Assembly: GCF_033807715.1 (NCBI RefSeq) | Contig: NC_084591.1 | Span: forward strand, 30,034,590 to 30,098,589 | Direction: 5' to 3' | DNA from: Cololabis saira | Lineage: Eukaryota > Chordata > Actinopteri > Beloniformes > Belonidae | DNA: 64,000 nt | Shown: positions 26,653 to 38,884 of the stretch, piece after piece | Layout: each line of letters begins with the position of its first letter | How positions within the stretch are numbered: position 1 is the first letter of the stretch | Program-made: the position numbers and the translations under genes | Notes under the pieces: model-generated | Seen by the model: the letters and a program-made list of their open reading frames with translations, nothing else | Told to the model about the DNA's origin: nothing | The model's database searches: none

Positions 26653-27071
26653 TCACACCAACAGAGCTGTCCTGCAGAATAAATGAGTGTTGCGTTCCTC
26701 AGGCCACCGGGCAACGACGGGCAACAGAGACATAGTTGCATCGCAGATTATTTGTACATGGATTGAATGAAATCCTTTCATGTTCACGTAACTGAATTCA
26801 TTGTGTAATGGTGATTTTATGGCGATGTGGGTGCAATCTATAGCTCCAATTATGTTGTCTCTCGATCCAACATTGGTTGTAAATCACGGCATAGATCAGT
26901 CAGAATGTTTTTGGGGAAGCGGTACCTGCTGAGAAGCCACTCCGTGCTCTCACTGAACATCAGCACGCTCTTTGAAAACGCGCTCCCTGCGGAGCGCGTT
27001 TTTACGCAGCGCACGGTTCTAAGTAAGCCATGGTACCAGCCATGTATTTTCTTTTCAGGTCGTCCTGCCAC
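26653..27071 (-). pseudogene. HARBI1-like Harbinger transposase, two fused fragments
   Basis: On the minus strand, 27071-26850 gives an N-terminal piece with EWLLSRYRFPKNILTDLCRD followed by LQPMLDRETT, matching the 'R.YRF....I..L...L.P.L.R.T' region of HARBI1-family proteins. In another frame, 26866-26653 gives NIIGAIDCTHIAIKSPLHNE, then FSYVNMKGFHSIHVQIICDA, then a VVARWPE segment. 'GAIDCTH' carries the first catalytic Asp and 'GFHSI.VQ..CD' the conserved block after it. About a hundred residues between the pieces are deleted with a frame change. After ARWP the usual 'GS.HD' block with the second catalytic Asp is lost, and the frame stops. This is a clear Harbinger transposase, but dead. 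Confidence 0.88.
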
Positions 27072-27389
27072 AGCTGTCTTTTATAGCTGTCACACCAATT
27101 ATTCAAAATGTCTAAATTACTAATGGAGAATTTTTATTAATTAGAGGAAACGGGGAACATGTGTGAAGTTTGAGATCGCTGAACACTGTGACTCTTTTAA
27201 TGAGTTCTATTTGTAGTTTCACTGTTCTACCACTAGATTTTGTGTGTACGCATGGTCGGAGTTGTGCTTACATTTACACGCGTTCCTGCGCACAGGTACA
27301 TGTTGATAAATTCCATACTTTGTGTGGGAATGTTCATATGCACACTTTACGCACATGTGCGTACGAACGGTTGATAAATGAGGCCCCTG

Positions 27390-28754
27390 GAGTGCTGGAG
27401 AACACAAGCCGCTTTCAGGCCTGACTCCAGGTACCAACGTGAGCCCACACATACAGATAGTCACCAATATCAACTTTCCTTTCACTTAGCTTATAGTAAG
27501 CGTTTATCTCAGCTGGGTCTGGCCTCCGTTGAGATGGTCCACGTTCGGTTCTCCTGCACATCCTCGTATCTGTTGTCCTCCAGGCACTGCTTTGAATTGT
27601 TTGTCTCTTGCTTGTAGAACTCCCATGGTATACCCATGCCGTGTTTGTGGCCTCCAATCAGCGAGGATCCAATAATTATTGAGGGTGTGGTCCATCACCT
27701 CTTGCTCCAGCCCAGCCAGTCTATTGCACATTAATCTGTACACACAGCAATCTTAATTGAAAAATAAAGACAACCATAACACACAATAAAACTGTGCAGA
27801 TGCTTAGACTAGGAAGAAACGATAGGTGTAAAACTAGGCCACTGACATGTCTATGATCTTTTCCTGATTCCATCAGAGAAGCTTGGGCCAGTGATTTGAA
27901 TTGAAGTGCCTGAAAAACTTTTGAAAGAAGCATACTGTAGTCTTAAATTCACTGCTGCTGGATTATCTCTCTCCTCAGACTACTTCAGTACAAGGCCTTA
28001 TACAAAATGCATTATTAAAAAAATCTTGTTTTTATAATGCACAGCTGAGGGCTGTCCACTGGCACATCTATTTCATTTTCTGGCCCACATTATAATACAT
28101 TTGGTCATTAAAGAAAAACTACAAGCATAGAGAAGCACTCTAGAGACATTCATCCCAACCATGAGCTGGCCAACTTTGGATTCTTCTCAAAGACTTCTGA
28201 AACACTGCAGCATATGCATACTGCTCTGCTCTTCAAGGTGGTGGGAGATATTTTTTTTTTTATCACAACATACCATGACTTGACTTACATTGTGACCATG
28301 ACCATCATGGCCTTTGGGGATAGAAGGGTCTGTTGCTAATTCAAGATCCTCTATTCAGGTATTAAGGTGTAATATATTGAAAGTACCTTTGTCCTTATTC
28401 TCTTTTCTATTTAAAACGAAAAATTAAATAAGTGCATACAATTAAATAGTGAGATATTTTAGGTGTTTCTTGTGCTTCATTTAAAAGTCAGGGCTTCTTT
28501 CAAAGTCTGATCCTCACTGCATGTTTTTGGAACTGTATTTGTGACAAAGAGATTGATGAATACCTAAAAAAATTATAGTCATGTTTGAAAAGAGATGTTT
28601 CTTTAATTATTCATGGTGTTGTCTCATCAGACTTAATAAAGACTCCAAAGCCATGTTTAAGTTTGGAATCAAATGATCCAGACTGCACAAGTATGAGATT
28701 GAAGACCCTTTATTTTCACATTCATGTTTAGAAATGTTAAGGACCAGGGAATGT
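27390..28754. other. unassigned DNA
   Basis: 27390-27740 has overlapping minus-strand frames of 70-88 codons without any motif I recognise. The remainder is AT-rich unique sequence. Confidence 0.4.
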
Positions 28755-28910
28755 GACGGACCCACATGCAGCACAATGGCACGGAGTGTTTAGTAAAAGT
28801 CTTTATTAAAGTCAACCTCATAGCAGGTAATAGAGCAGAGTTCAGTCCTCAGGATTGTGGCAACGCTCAGAGTCGCAGGAGAGCGAATACCAGAAAACAG
28901 CTGGTGTGAG
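28755..28910 (-). repeat. fragment related to the GTCACGG dispersed repeat
   Basis: The start, TGTGACGGACCCACATGCAG, followed by a CTTTATTAAAG phrase, resembles the minus orientation of the repeat copies at 40449, 47574 and 57657, which share a 'GACCCAGATGCAGG ... TTTATTGAAC' order. The relation is weak beyond the first 70 bases, so this may be a different subfamily. Confidence 0.35.
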
Positions 28911-31254
28911 TGCTCAGTAGATCTAAACTGAGAGTGGGTTAATATTCACTTGCAAGATGCTTACTAACCTGGTGTGTGTAATATTGCAGTACAGGTTTCT
29001 GTAGCTGTGTCTTTGGCTGCCATTCAGCTTAGCAGTACTGGGAAAATCTTCTCCCCGTCTCCATCTAATGAAGGGTGTGTCTGACATAACTATGCTCTTG
29101 TTTCTGGATTTTGAAATATTTGATCATTTAACAGTTTTGTTACCATATTAGAGAACTAGATGAAATGGAGAATGCCTCGAGACCTCACACATCACCTTTG
29201 TATTCAGTTTCTCAATATTCATAAGGGGAAGAAAAAAAAAATTACGAAAAAAAAGGAGCTTATGATATTGTGGTGCATAGAGGAATAGTTTGACAGGAGC
29301 AATGCTGCCATCACATAAGCGTAAATGACCTTTGTCTGAGGCCGTAATACCACACCATTTTTGTCTTTGATCTGGAGTTTATAGTGCTAATTTCATACCC
29401 CCCCCCCAAGGAAAAATGACAAAAAATAACAAAAAAAACCTACAGGACACGATTTGTATGACCTCAAGACACATTTTCATAGAATAAAAAAATAAAAAAT
29501 TGTGAATATAGTTCCGTATCGAGACAGCAGCTGTCCCTGTGTATTTATATGAGCTATATCGGCTGCTAAATGGTATTGATGCAGTGCCTTCTGAAGGATC
29601 CCGGATCACAGTTGCCCAGGTCATGCACTTAAATTCCTCCCAATGGCTTTACTTGTTTAATTATATTATGGTCTCGTTCCTATTCCATTCTAATTTTTCA
29701 TCCCAAAAAATGTTTCTCATTGACTCATCCATTCCTGAATGCCACCTTAATATCACATATTGATTAATTTTCTTTAGACTGTCCCAATTTCTGCGGATTT
29801 GCATTATTAAAATAGTAATCTGAGTGTTTAAATAAGCTTGCAAATAGACATTGTAGACTTTGTGCATAATGAATTATGAAGATTATACAGAATCGTACTA
29901 GCAGGAGTACTGACGGGCTCTGGATTTACCACGTTTAAGATTAATTGTTCTAACCAAAGCAAATCTATTATTATTTTGAATTCACCATACTAAACTTTGT
30001 CCCGCTCTGATATGTATTTATATTTCCTTGGTTGTGTTTGTGTTGTATATTGTCATTAGTTTAACCAGGAGGTTATATGATACAGCTTTTTTGTGGGTGT
30101 TTGTTAGCAAAAGTGCTAAAAAGTAACTGTCTCATATGCATAAAATTTTGACTAGATGTGGGGTTAGGCTGAACTAAGAAGTGATTAACTTTTGATCTCC
30201 TTCTGGATGTAGTTTTTTTTTTTTCCAGTGTTAGTAGATTTTGTGATGCTTTTTTCTGTTATTTCTAGTCTACAGATATAAATTGGTTAATTTGCTAAAC
30301 CTTTGTCATTGAACATATTTAAGTTTAAGTTGCATCCTCATTGAAAAGTGTTAATAAAGAAAAGTATGAAAAGTATTTAAGATACAAATATCATCTTTTT
30401 CCTATCAACTCGCTGTTTACTTAATTATTTCTGCACATTCTGTCGATCCATATTGGCCCAGTCGTATCTGTCTGATGTACTTCAAAGCATTCAAGTCTGG
30501 GACAGGACTTTTTTGTATATTTTGTTCTGAAGTGATTGTTCTCTCTAACTCTTTCCAAAACCAAGTTCTTTAAACTCTCCCCCCATTTTCATTAATCTGC
30601 TTCACATTTTTTCTTTAGCTAATTACAGTGTGGTTTATGCAAGGTAATTGGTTTGGATAAGTGTTTGTCCCCATTTGCCACATTTTTCAGCTCATGTGAT
30701 TCAGAACCTGGCAACTTGTGTGCCTTCAATCACGTTGCTTTTCCAGCAGAGTCACAATACCCTGGCTGATTTCAGCTGTACTGTTCTCTTGCTAATGGGA
30801 AAGCTAAAAGCGGCTGATTGCTAGACCATCGCACAAGTGAGGCAGGCTTGAGGCGATCAAAGCTCCTTCGGAAAGCAAGCACATCAGCACTATTGTTAGG
30901 ACATAGCAGGAGATTAGCCCTGGTGGCTGTATGTGAGCTAGTAGGCTTGCCTGTTGTTCTTTGTCACATGCTAACCCAGCCGGCCCCTGCTGTTACCGCC
31001 ATCGTGTCAAAATGAGTGAGAATAGCTGCAGATAAGAATTCTTTCCCTGCTAGCAATGCAGTCAGTCCAACTACAATCCCTGTGATACCACCACTCCGGT
31101 GATCATAATGAATCTGCATTCATTTTAACCCATCACTTTGTATGACTCTGATGATTCACTACCAATTCTTTTTCTTTTTTACCTTGTCTGCACACATATT
31201 AATGGTTAATACCATGCTGATAAAAACCCAAGGCATAGCCTATATATGTGCATT
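28911..31254. other. unique non-coding DNA
   Basis: No recognised gene or transposon end. There is a C9 run near 29400 and A/T homopolymers. A minus-strand frame at 29379-29624 and another at 29661-29867 have natural-looking composition but no recognisable motif. Confidence 0.45.
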
Positions 31255-31647
31255 TAGGGCTGGGCGATATGGCCTTTTATTAATATCTCGATATTTTTAG
31301 GCCATGTCACGATACACGATATATATCTCGATATCTTGCCTTAGCCTTGAATTAACACTTTGATGCCTACAATCACACCAGTAGTCTATGTTGATTCTAT
31401 ATGTCTACATTAAAACATTCTTGTTCATACTGCATTAATATACGCTCATTTTAAACTTTCAAATAAGTCAAATTTACCAAAACTGTATTTATTAAACAGT
31501 TACTAAGCGGTGAGTGGCATAAACATAAAAAGTGTCATTTCAAAACAGAAAGTGCACGTTGCATCTCTCTGACTCCCCGTATGAAGAACATCTGCTAAGA
31601 ACATGTTCTGGTCCTGGTTTTACCTGGTTTTACCCGGTTTTCTGGGG
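31255..31647. mobile_element. hAT element, left end only
   Basis: The end TAGGGCTGGGCGATATGGCC, followed by repeated ATATCTCGATAT phrases, is a frequent fish hAT terminus. The matching right end is not present; the copy is cut off at about 31647, where an L2-type LINE truncated at its 3' side begins. The junction is therefore better explained by a deletion than by a clean insertion. Confidence 0.6.
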
Positions 31648-33960
31648 GCCCCTCATCAGCATAACAATGAAAGTGTTTGCCGTGATTCTGGATTATACTT
31701 CCCAGTGGCTGCATGTATAAACTGAACAAGATTGGCCCTAACACTGAACCCTGTGGGACACCATAACAGACCCTTGACTGTTCTGAAAAAACCTCATGTA
31801 CATGAACAAACTGGAACATGTCAGATAGATATGATGTAAACCAAAGTAGAGCTGTCCCTTTAATCCCAACAACATGCTCTAACCTGTGCAGTAAAATGCC
31901 ATGATCTACAGTGTCAAAAGCAGCACTGAGGTCCAGTAGAACCAATATGGACACTAATCCCTTATCTGAGGCCATAAGAAGGTCATTTGTGACTCGAACC
32001 AGTGCTGTCTCTGTGCTGTGATGCATTCTGAACCCTGACTGAAAGACTTCAAACAGATAATTTCTATACAAATAGTCACATAACTGGCTTGAAACTGCCT
32101 TTTCCAGAATTTTAGATACAAATGGAAGGTTGGAAATTGGCCTATAATTAGCCTATAAGGTGTCTGGGTTAAGAGAAGGTTTTTTAAGTAAAGGTTTAAT
32201 TACTGCCACTTTGAAAACCTGTGGTACATATCCTAAGCTTAGGGATAGGTTGATTTGGTCCAGTATTGTCGCACCAATAAGAGAAAAAACATTTTTGAAT
32301 AGTCTAGTGGGGATGGGGTCTAACATACATGTGGGACGACTTAGCTCTATTAACGAGTGAGGTCAGCTCAGGGAGATCTATATGATCAAAACAGTCTAGA
32401 GTCAAGTCAGAGCCTAGAGAAGTCGCTAAAACTGAAGAAACGCCCACAACCGGCTGGTTGATTTCTTCTCTAATTCTTGTGATTTTACTGTTAAAGAAGC
32501 TCATAGTCTTCACTACTGAGAGCTGCAGGAATGCACGGCTCCACAGAGTTGTGACTCTTTGTCAGCCTGGCTACAGTGCTGAACAGAAAACGTGGGTTAC
32601 TTTTGTTATCCTCTTATCAACGTTGAATAATAAGCTGTTCTGGCTTTGCGAATGGCTTTTTTTAATATACTATTAGAATATCTTTCCATTTACGATAGGA
32701 GTCTACAGACAGTACCACTTCCTTTCCATTTTACGCACGTTTTGTTTCAACATGCGGATATCTGAATTATACCAGGGAGTTAAGCTCCTGTGGCTAGAAA
32801 CCCTCCTTTTCAAAGGAGCAACTTCATCTAAAGCTGAATGCAAGAAATCAGTAGTGTTACTAACAAGAAAATCATCATTAGAGGTAGAACCCAGGTCAAT
32901 GGCCTCTACTGCTTCACTATTTTCCACTGTCGTAAGATGAGCAATGGCCTCCTTAAATTTAGCAATAGCTTCATCAGACAAACATCTGCTAAAATAATAC
33001 CTCCTACTTTGCACTTCAACATCGACAATATTAAATTCAAACGTTATTAAATAATGGTCGGATAAAAGGGAGTTTACAGGTGACACCAACAGATCATCAG
33101 TTTCAACACCGTAGGTGAGAACGAGATCGAGAGTATAATTAAAACAGTGCGTCCGTTTGTCCACTTTTTGTGAGATACCCATTGATTCTAGAAGAGAATT
33201 GAAAGCTAATTTAAGATTATCGCTTTCAACATCCATATGAATATTAAAATCACCCACTATGATGAATTTATCTGTACTGATCAATAATCCAGAAAGGAAA
33301 TCTGAAAATTCAGACAGAAACTCTAGATAAGCACCAGCAGGGGGCCGGTACACTACCACTAACACAACTGGCTTCTCTGATTTCCAGCTCGGAAATTTCA
33401 GACTAAGCGTGAGGCTTTCAAATGTATTATAATTGCACTTAGGTTCAATTTTTGTTTGGAGACTGGAGTTAAATAGCTGTGACTCCTCCGCCTCGGCCCG
33501 TGTTTCTAGGAATGTGATGATTAAAGTAGCCGGGCGGAGTCGATTCATTCAAACTAACATACTCTTCCTCCTGTAACCATGTTTCTGTTAAGCAGAAAAT
33601 ATCACTCCTGCTCTCTGTAATTATATAATTTACTAACAGAGACTTGGAGCCTAACAATCGTATATTTAGTAGTCCGCATCTAATTTTTCGGTCTCTTATT
33701 GGTACCAAATGTGCATTGGTTTTAATTTTTACAAGGTTATTTTGGTTAACACCTCCAAAACGCCGCACCTGGTGAATTTTTGGAGGGTGGGGAACTGCAA
33801 CCACTTCTATTTTGCTAGGCACCTGGTTAGAGTTGCCAATTACATCATGTAATCCTATAGTTTTAGAGTCGCCAATTACATAATGCAATCCTACAGTTTT
33901 ATTGGCAGGCGTTGGTCCTCGGGAAGCAGCAGATAAGTGTCTTAAACTGCAGCTCTGCAT
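31648..33960 (-). pseudogene. L2-type LINE ORF2: endonuclease plus reverse transcriptase
   Basis: From the N-terminus: an APE-type endonuclease with LLNIRLLGSKS, the catalytic Glu in DIFCLTETWL, YRPPAG, the GDFNIH block (Asp and Asn of the active site) and SDH near the end (LLSDHYLITF), covering about 33700-33050. Then comes a linker, LTPWYNSDIRMLK, after which frames are scrambled (32700-32150). Reverse-transcriptase blocks follow: YRPISNLPFVSKILEKAV, LSAAFDTVDHGILLHRL (the first catalytic Asp in 'AFDTVDH'), then GVPQGSVLGPILFSLYM, and FHCYAD, where the sequence leaves the family just before the second Asp pair is complete. A frameshift lies near 33470-33550 and several more between the domains. 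The protein would copy LINE RNA at a nicked target; this copy cannot. Confidence 0.88.
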
Positions 33961-33981
33961 CCTGGCCTGGACCCTGCATTG

Positions 33982-34799
33982 TCAGGGGGACTGTCTAATA
34001 AAACTGGCCAAATTACTAGAGACAAGAGCAGCACCAATCCGGGTGGGATGATTGCCGTCTCTTCTAATCAGACCGGGCTTTCCCCAGAACGTCTCCCAAT
34101 TGTCAATAAAGGCCACGTCATTTTCTGAACACCACCGATACAACCAGCGACGGAGCGAGAGCATGCGACTAAACATGTCATCGCTGGTCAGATTGGGGAG
34201 GGGACCAGAGAAACCTACGGAGTCCGACATGGTTTTGGCGTAGTTACACACCGAGACAATATTCATTTTGGTCACTTCCGACTGGCGAAGACGGGAGTCA
34301 TTAGCTCCGACATGGATGATAACTTTACCAAATTTACGATTACCCTTTGCCAGTAGCTTCAAATTTGCTTCAATGTCTGGCCCCCGGGATGCACCTAACT
34401 ATGGTCGCTGGAGTCGGCCTCACATGCCTGACTATGGAGTCGCCAATCACCAGGGCACATGAAGCGGGTGGTGGTGTTCCGTGCGCCCTTTAGGACTACG
34501 CTTCCTCCGAACCGTCACCCACCGGCCCTGCCTGGCCGGCTGCTTGGGAGCTGCAGGGGAGCGGCTAGCGGCTGCTGCTACAGGCCGGTCTGCCGCTAGC
34601 TTAGCCTGGTTAGCTGACGAGTCTATCGGACTATGGTCAAATTGGCGGAACCGGACCTCTGACTGAGCCTCGCCACCAGTCCTGCAAATAAACTACACTT
34701 TAAGCACTTACCGTCTTCGCTAAAGGAGGCAGAGGAATAACTAAACATTTCACACACTGAGCAGCAAAGAGGTGAAACGGTGGGAGAAGGAGAGGCCAT
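33982..34799 (-). pseudogene. L2-type LINE ORF1 with SGNH/GDSL esterase-like domain
   Basis: The minus-strand start at 34799 begins MASPSPTVSPLCCSVCEMFS, continuing to GKCLKC, so the N-terminus has a paired-Cys motif. Further on, [12 protein letters not shown] (near 34455-34420) carries the GDS nucleophile motif. [17 protein letters not shown] supplies the GxND block, and [10 protein letters not shown] the DxxH pair (near 34020). These are the blocks of the SGNH hydrolase fold reported in ORF1 of CR1-like LINEs. A frameshift separates CIPGA from the [16 protein letters not shown] segment near 34375, and a stop interrupts the part after the Cys motif. The esterase role in retrotransposition is not settled in the literature. 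Confidence 0.78.
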
Positions 34800-35060
34800 G
34801 CTAAGATGCTAACAGAAGCTAACGGACAGAAAATGTATCGGTGATTGGTGACAATGAAAGTTGCGGAAGAGAAAACGAGCGAGTGTTGAAATAAAGACAG
34901 AAATGTACCAGATATAGTGCTATTTTACCAGAAAACAATCTAAGTTTAGACAAAAAAAGTCGGGAGAGATCAGAGCCTGCCAACGCCGTGCAGCAGCAAC
35001 AGACCGCAACACCAGGAAGCGACGAGATGCATGACGCAGTACGTTACCCAATCAGCAAGC

Positions 35061-37229
35061 CAGCAAGATCCCAGCAAGAAGGAAATTACTGCTGTCAATG
35101 GAGGCTCAAATCCTCCATGGCAGGACCCTTTCATACCGCATTCTCACAGACAAAGATGCACATTCACGCACCGTTTCCCCCCTCCCCGGGGGGGTCCAGC
35201 ACCGCCAGAAGGCAACCCAGGCTGCGCGGCGAGCCCTGCCAGGCCTGGGCATCGCGACCCACCTATCCCAGGCCGGCGAGGGAACGCGGGTGATGTTGGC
35301 CCCTCTCCCGCCCCTGGTGTTGAGTGCATGTAATTAATGCAATAAAAACAGGGAGGGGGAGGTCAGAGTATCACACTGACAATGAACCCCCCCCCCTCCA
35401 GAACTAAGTATCCTTGTTAAATGTATTTATTAAATGTTGAATGTGCAGTCTACAGTGTTATTAAAACCGTGAGGCGGGGAGTACCACTACCAATTCTTAA
35501 TTCTACTGATTCAGGAAGGTGACAATCTCAAACAACTCCTAGTAATCCACAACAGAGAAGGATGAACATAACTGCTGAAATAGACAAAACATGACACAGA
35601 AGAAGAAGAAACAATACTGTATTGTCCCCAGCAGGGCAAATCAACGATATAGACTGCCAATTAAACCTTGGTAGATTGAAAATTGCATCGAAAGACAGGA
35701 TCACTGAGGCTGTAAATTACATGCTGTCTGTGTCATTCATTCCCAGCACGTAAGTATTTCCAAGCCACAAAATGTGCCTGCATTTGTTCATACAACATGC
35801 AGTGCATGATTAATTAGCAGACAGATTGCTAAATGGTGGCGAACATGGTTTGATGTGCAGAGGTAAAGACAAGGCTCTCCATGGATTTCAATAATGTCCT
35901 CTATGCCCTGCTCCCTCTCTCCTTCTCTTCCTTCTCATCCTCCTCTCCCATCTATTTCTTCCTTCCTTTCTATATTAAGCTCTTCTGGGTTAATCATTCC
36001 TAGAGGACGACAGCACCAAAGTGCTGCGAAAAGTGACACGCAGCTGTGTAGAGCTGGGTTCTTGTGCAACCACTTCCAGTGATTACAGACCCTTTAAGGG
36101 ATAACCACACATCTTAGTGCACACTGCCTTCAGCACTCTACGCAAGAAGTGATGAGTTTTAACATCCTGTCTTGGCTTTGTCTCATTCACGCAGAAGCAA
36201 TTCCCTTGACCTTATTCATTTATCCTTATATTTACGTGTCCTTTTACTGTAGCACCACAAGAGGGTTTTCTAATATTGATGTTATTATATAGTATTCCTT
36301 CACCTCTCCTCACATACTTGAACCCTTTTTTCAGCGCACGGATCCAGTGGGAGGCAAATGCTCTAATTCATTTCTTCTCATATGGGGGATATGTCCTGCT
36401 CTGATGGATGGCTTCGGCTCTCCCAGTCCCTCTGTAGCTCAGAGTTTACAATAGAATCTGATTTGAATATTGCAAAGGGCAGCATTTTCAAATAGAATAA
36501 AATAAATAAAAGATGCATACTGTACAGTAAAGCAAGTACAATACACTGACAAACAATTCCCTTACAACAACTACAAAGAGCTGTGCACCCATAGACACAC
36601 TAGAAGCAATTGATTCAGTATCAGAACAGACATTCATGTGAATAAAGCATATATTATTCACCAGTGCATACAAATGCAGGACATAAATTAAATGATTAAA
36701 ATAGGATGATGAGGAGGAGGAGGGTCCATTGAGAGTATGGAAATAACCATTAAAGTGTCCTGATGTCCTAACATGAAATCAGTGGCTGACAGTAATCCTT
36801 TAGTCTGCCTCATGTCCAAATTAGTCTGCATGGAACTCTCTTAATCAATGTGGTTGCAAACTGTGATGTGATGTGACTGCTAACATGGAGTCTCTCTGTC
36901 TCCCTCTTTCCTCTTCCACACTCACCCACACACACACCCTCAGTCACTCCCAGGGTCTCCAGCTAAAGTTAAATGTCTGCCAGCTGAGCATGTCCCTCAG
37001 TTGGGCTTTTGTTCGCCTCCAGCTGAAGCCCTGTAATTTGTCTGCCAGCAATTTGCCAAGACTGAAGGTTTAATGTTGCCAAGTTTGTCAGAATTTCTAC
37101 ATAAAAGTAGAAACTGTTAAATTGTGTTCACATTAGATCTTACTGGAATCTTATTTTAAAAAGAGGGTATTCGGATAATTAGCGAAGGAGTATCTGTGTC
37201 AAATCCCAAATTTGTGTTTAGTGCTGTGA
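35061..37229. other. unassigned DNA with a GC-rich segment
   Basis: 35140-35335 is strongly GC-rich with CpGs, and open frames exist on both strands, but no motif is recognised; it ends near a GCAATAAAAACAGGGAGG phrase. It may be the 5' part of the LINE leader or a separate repeat. The rest is unique AT-rich DNA. Confidence 0.4.
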
Positions 37230-37498
37230 AGCAACGGTGAAGGTACTGGTTCACATCCCTGCTGGAGTCTCGTTGTGGAGTTTGTGTTCTCTGCATGCTT
37301 GTGTGGGTTTTCTCCTGGTAGCCCGGTCCCTCCCACAGACCAAAAACATGCATATTATGTTGATTGGTGATTCTGAAAAGTGTGAATAATTATGGTTTTT
37401 GTCTCTGTGTGGCATGGCTAGTAATGACCGGGATAATCTCCCACACCCCCTGTAACCCTGAATCAGATTGAGTCAGGTAAAGAAAACAAATGAATGAA
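37230..37498 (+). mobile_element. old copy of the tRNA-type SINE
   Basis: The segment keeps the order TGGAGTTTG, TTCTCTGCATGCTTGTGTGG, GTTTTCTC, CCTCCCACAG, AAAACATGCATATTA and TTGATTGGTGATTCT, and ends in an AATGAATGAA tail. It is the same order as in the full SINE at 54355-54736 but with many substitutions. The tRNA-like head is not convincing here. Confidence 0.7.
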
Positions 37499-37850
37499 GG
37501 TGTTGTGTACTGCAATCAGACTGTGTCTGTGGTTCCTATCAGGAGAGGAACACATTTTTTTTTCTTTCCTTTTCACCACGCAGCTAAAGCTATCCAGGAA
37601 AACTAAAGCTTTAGGAATCCAGATCTATCAGGATTGCTTCCATGGTCACCCCCCAAATAATGTCGGCATGTAATCATTGTTGTGTGATTCCTGTGGTTGA
37701 TGACTTTCATACTCCGGCTCCGCTTCTGGTTTGAAAGCGTTTGGCTGGATTTCTGGACATGTCATTGCTGAAAACCTAAGTAATCTCTCAAAGTTTTATT
37801 GATCGTACCTTGGTTTGGAGCTTTGTGGTTGGAGAGCCCCCTCACACACA
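37499..37850. other. unique non-coding DNA
   Basis: Nothing recognised. Confidence 0.5.
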
Positions 37851-37860
37851 CGCAAGTACG

Positions 37861-37908
<48 letters not shown>

Positions 37909-37941
37909 CACACTCACACTCACACTCACACACACACACTC
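37851..37941. repeat. (CA)n with (CACACT)n variant block
   Basis: About 40 bp of (CA)n is followed by several CACACT/CACTCA units and a short final (CA)n. It is simple sequence; open frames across it are artefacts. Confidence 0.93.
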
Positions 37942-38876
37942 AAGAACCACCAGACATTTACCAGTTAGAAAACATAATCTAAGAATTTAAGAAAGAAGCC
38001 TTACTGGTGATATTTTTTCTTCTTTTTTTATCACTACAGTAAATGTAAACTGTTTGTAGATATTATGGGTGCAGAGCCAGTGTATATACCTTAGACAAGA
38101 CAAAATGGCAGGAAATGGCCATCTGATGTCCTCTCTAAGTTTTTGTGTTACAGTTCTTGTGTTCTGTAATATATTACTTCTTTCAATTTAGTTGGCATAC
38201 TGCAATGACAAAGAGACACATTTGGTGTACATTTGGATGTGTTTGCTGAGATTCTTCACATATGCAGTAATTCATTACTGGTTAAAATAACACTAACAAT
38301 GCTTTCGCGTAAAAGCAGTTTTGAGCTGTTGTGGGGTTTCACTTCACTCTGTCTTGTGAGCGAATCCAAAACAAATCTGTATAACTCTTTTGTTTTGATC
38401 CATGGTTTATTGGTACCAAATTAAATGTGCAAGCTCTTGAGAGAATGCATCAGTAAAACTCAGAGGCTGAGACACTCAAAAATCTGAGTGGGAGACATGT
38501 ACAGTAGCAAGGGGGTTTTACTCTTCTGTTCACTTCGCCTTTCCTCACTCTTGCTTTGTCTCTTTCCATTTTGTTCGGCATTGCTCTGTGACAACATTTT
38601 TCCCAAAACAGAACCATAAACCATGGTACTGTGTCTTCGCACCTGTGGTATTTTGGGAGAACAGTTGTGCACTTGTCTTATTATTAAACTCTGGTTATAT
38701 AAACCATCAGGGGATACCACTAATGCGTAATGATTCACCATAATTCAATTGTATAACTGACCTGTTTCAAAAAGGAAAATAGAGATATGTTTTTGTGAGA
38801 ATGTGTTTGGGGAGGGTAGCGTTATCTAAATCACTTCATGTTCACTGATTATTTTTTTTACAGTGACCTCACTCTA
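37942..38876. other. unique non-coding DNA
   Basis: No recognised gene or repeat. Confidence 0.5.
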
Positions 38877-38884
38877 CCAGTGAT

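Larger units (their letters stand above)
26036..27386 (-). mobile_element. PIF/Harbinger transposon with CTG target duplication
   Basis: The left end is GGGCCTCATTTATCAACCGT and the right end is its inverted complement; the repeat continues through a further TTCGTA, giving about 26 bp of terminal inverted repeat. Both ends are flanked by CTG (26033-26035 and 27387-27389). A 3-bp CWG duplication is known for zebrafish Harbinger elements with strong target preference, so this fits well. Inside are minus-strand HARBI1-like transposase pieces and, inserted among them, an L1-type LINE tail (26281-26633). The element is 1351 bp including the LINE tail. Confidence 0.85.
31648..35060 (-). mobile_element. 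L2-type LINE, nearly full-length but missing its 3' third
   Basis: Read on the minus strand, the element shows a leader (about 35060-34800), ORF1 (from 34799) with an esterase-like domain, and ORF2 with endonuclease then reverse transcriptase, ending abruptly inside the catalytic YADD box at 31648. The order and motifs fit the L2/CR1 group (Maui-like elements of fish). All ORFs carry frameshifts or stops. The lack of the 3' end means the copy lost it after insertion, since LINE insertion itself truncates the 5' side. Confidence 0.88.

Noticed and set aside
27390..27740. Overlapping minus-strand frames of 70-88 codons
   Set aside because: No recognisable motif in any frame; I could not link them to the neighbouring Harbinger transposase.
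29379..29867. Two minus-strand frames with natural-looking amino-acid composition
   Set aside because: Considered as an L1 ORF2 fragment, but none of the conserved L1 blocks can be identified.
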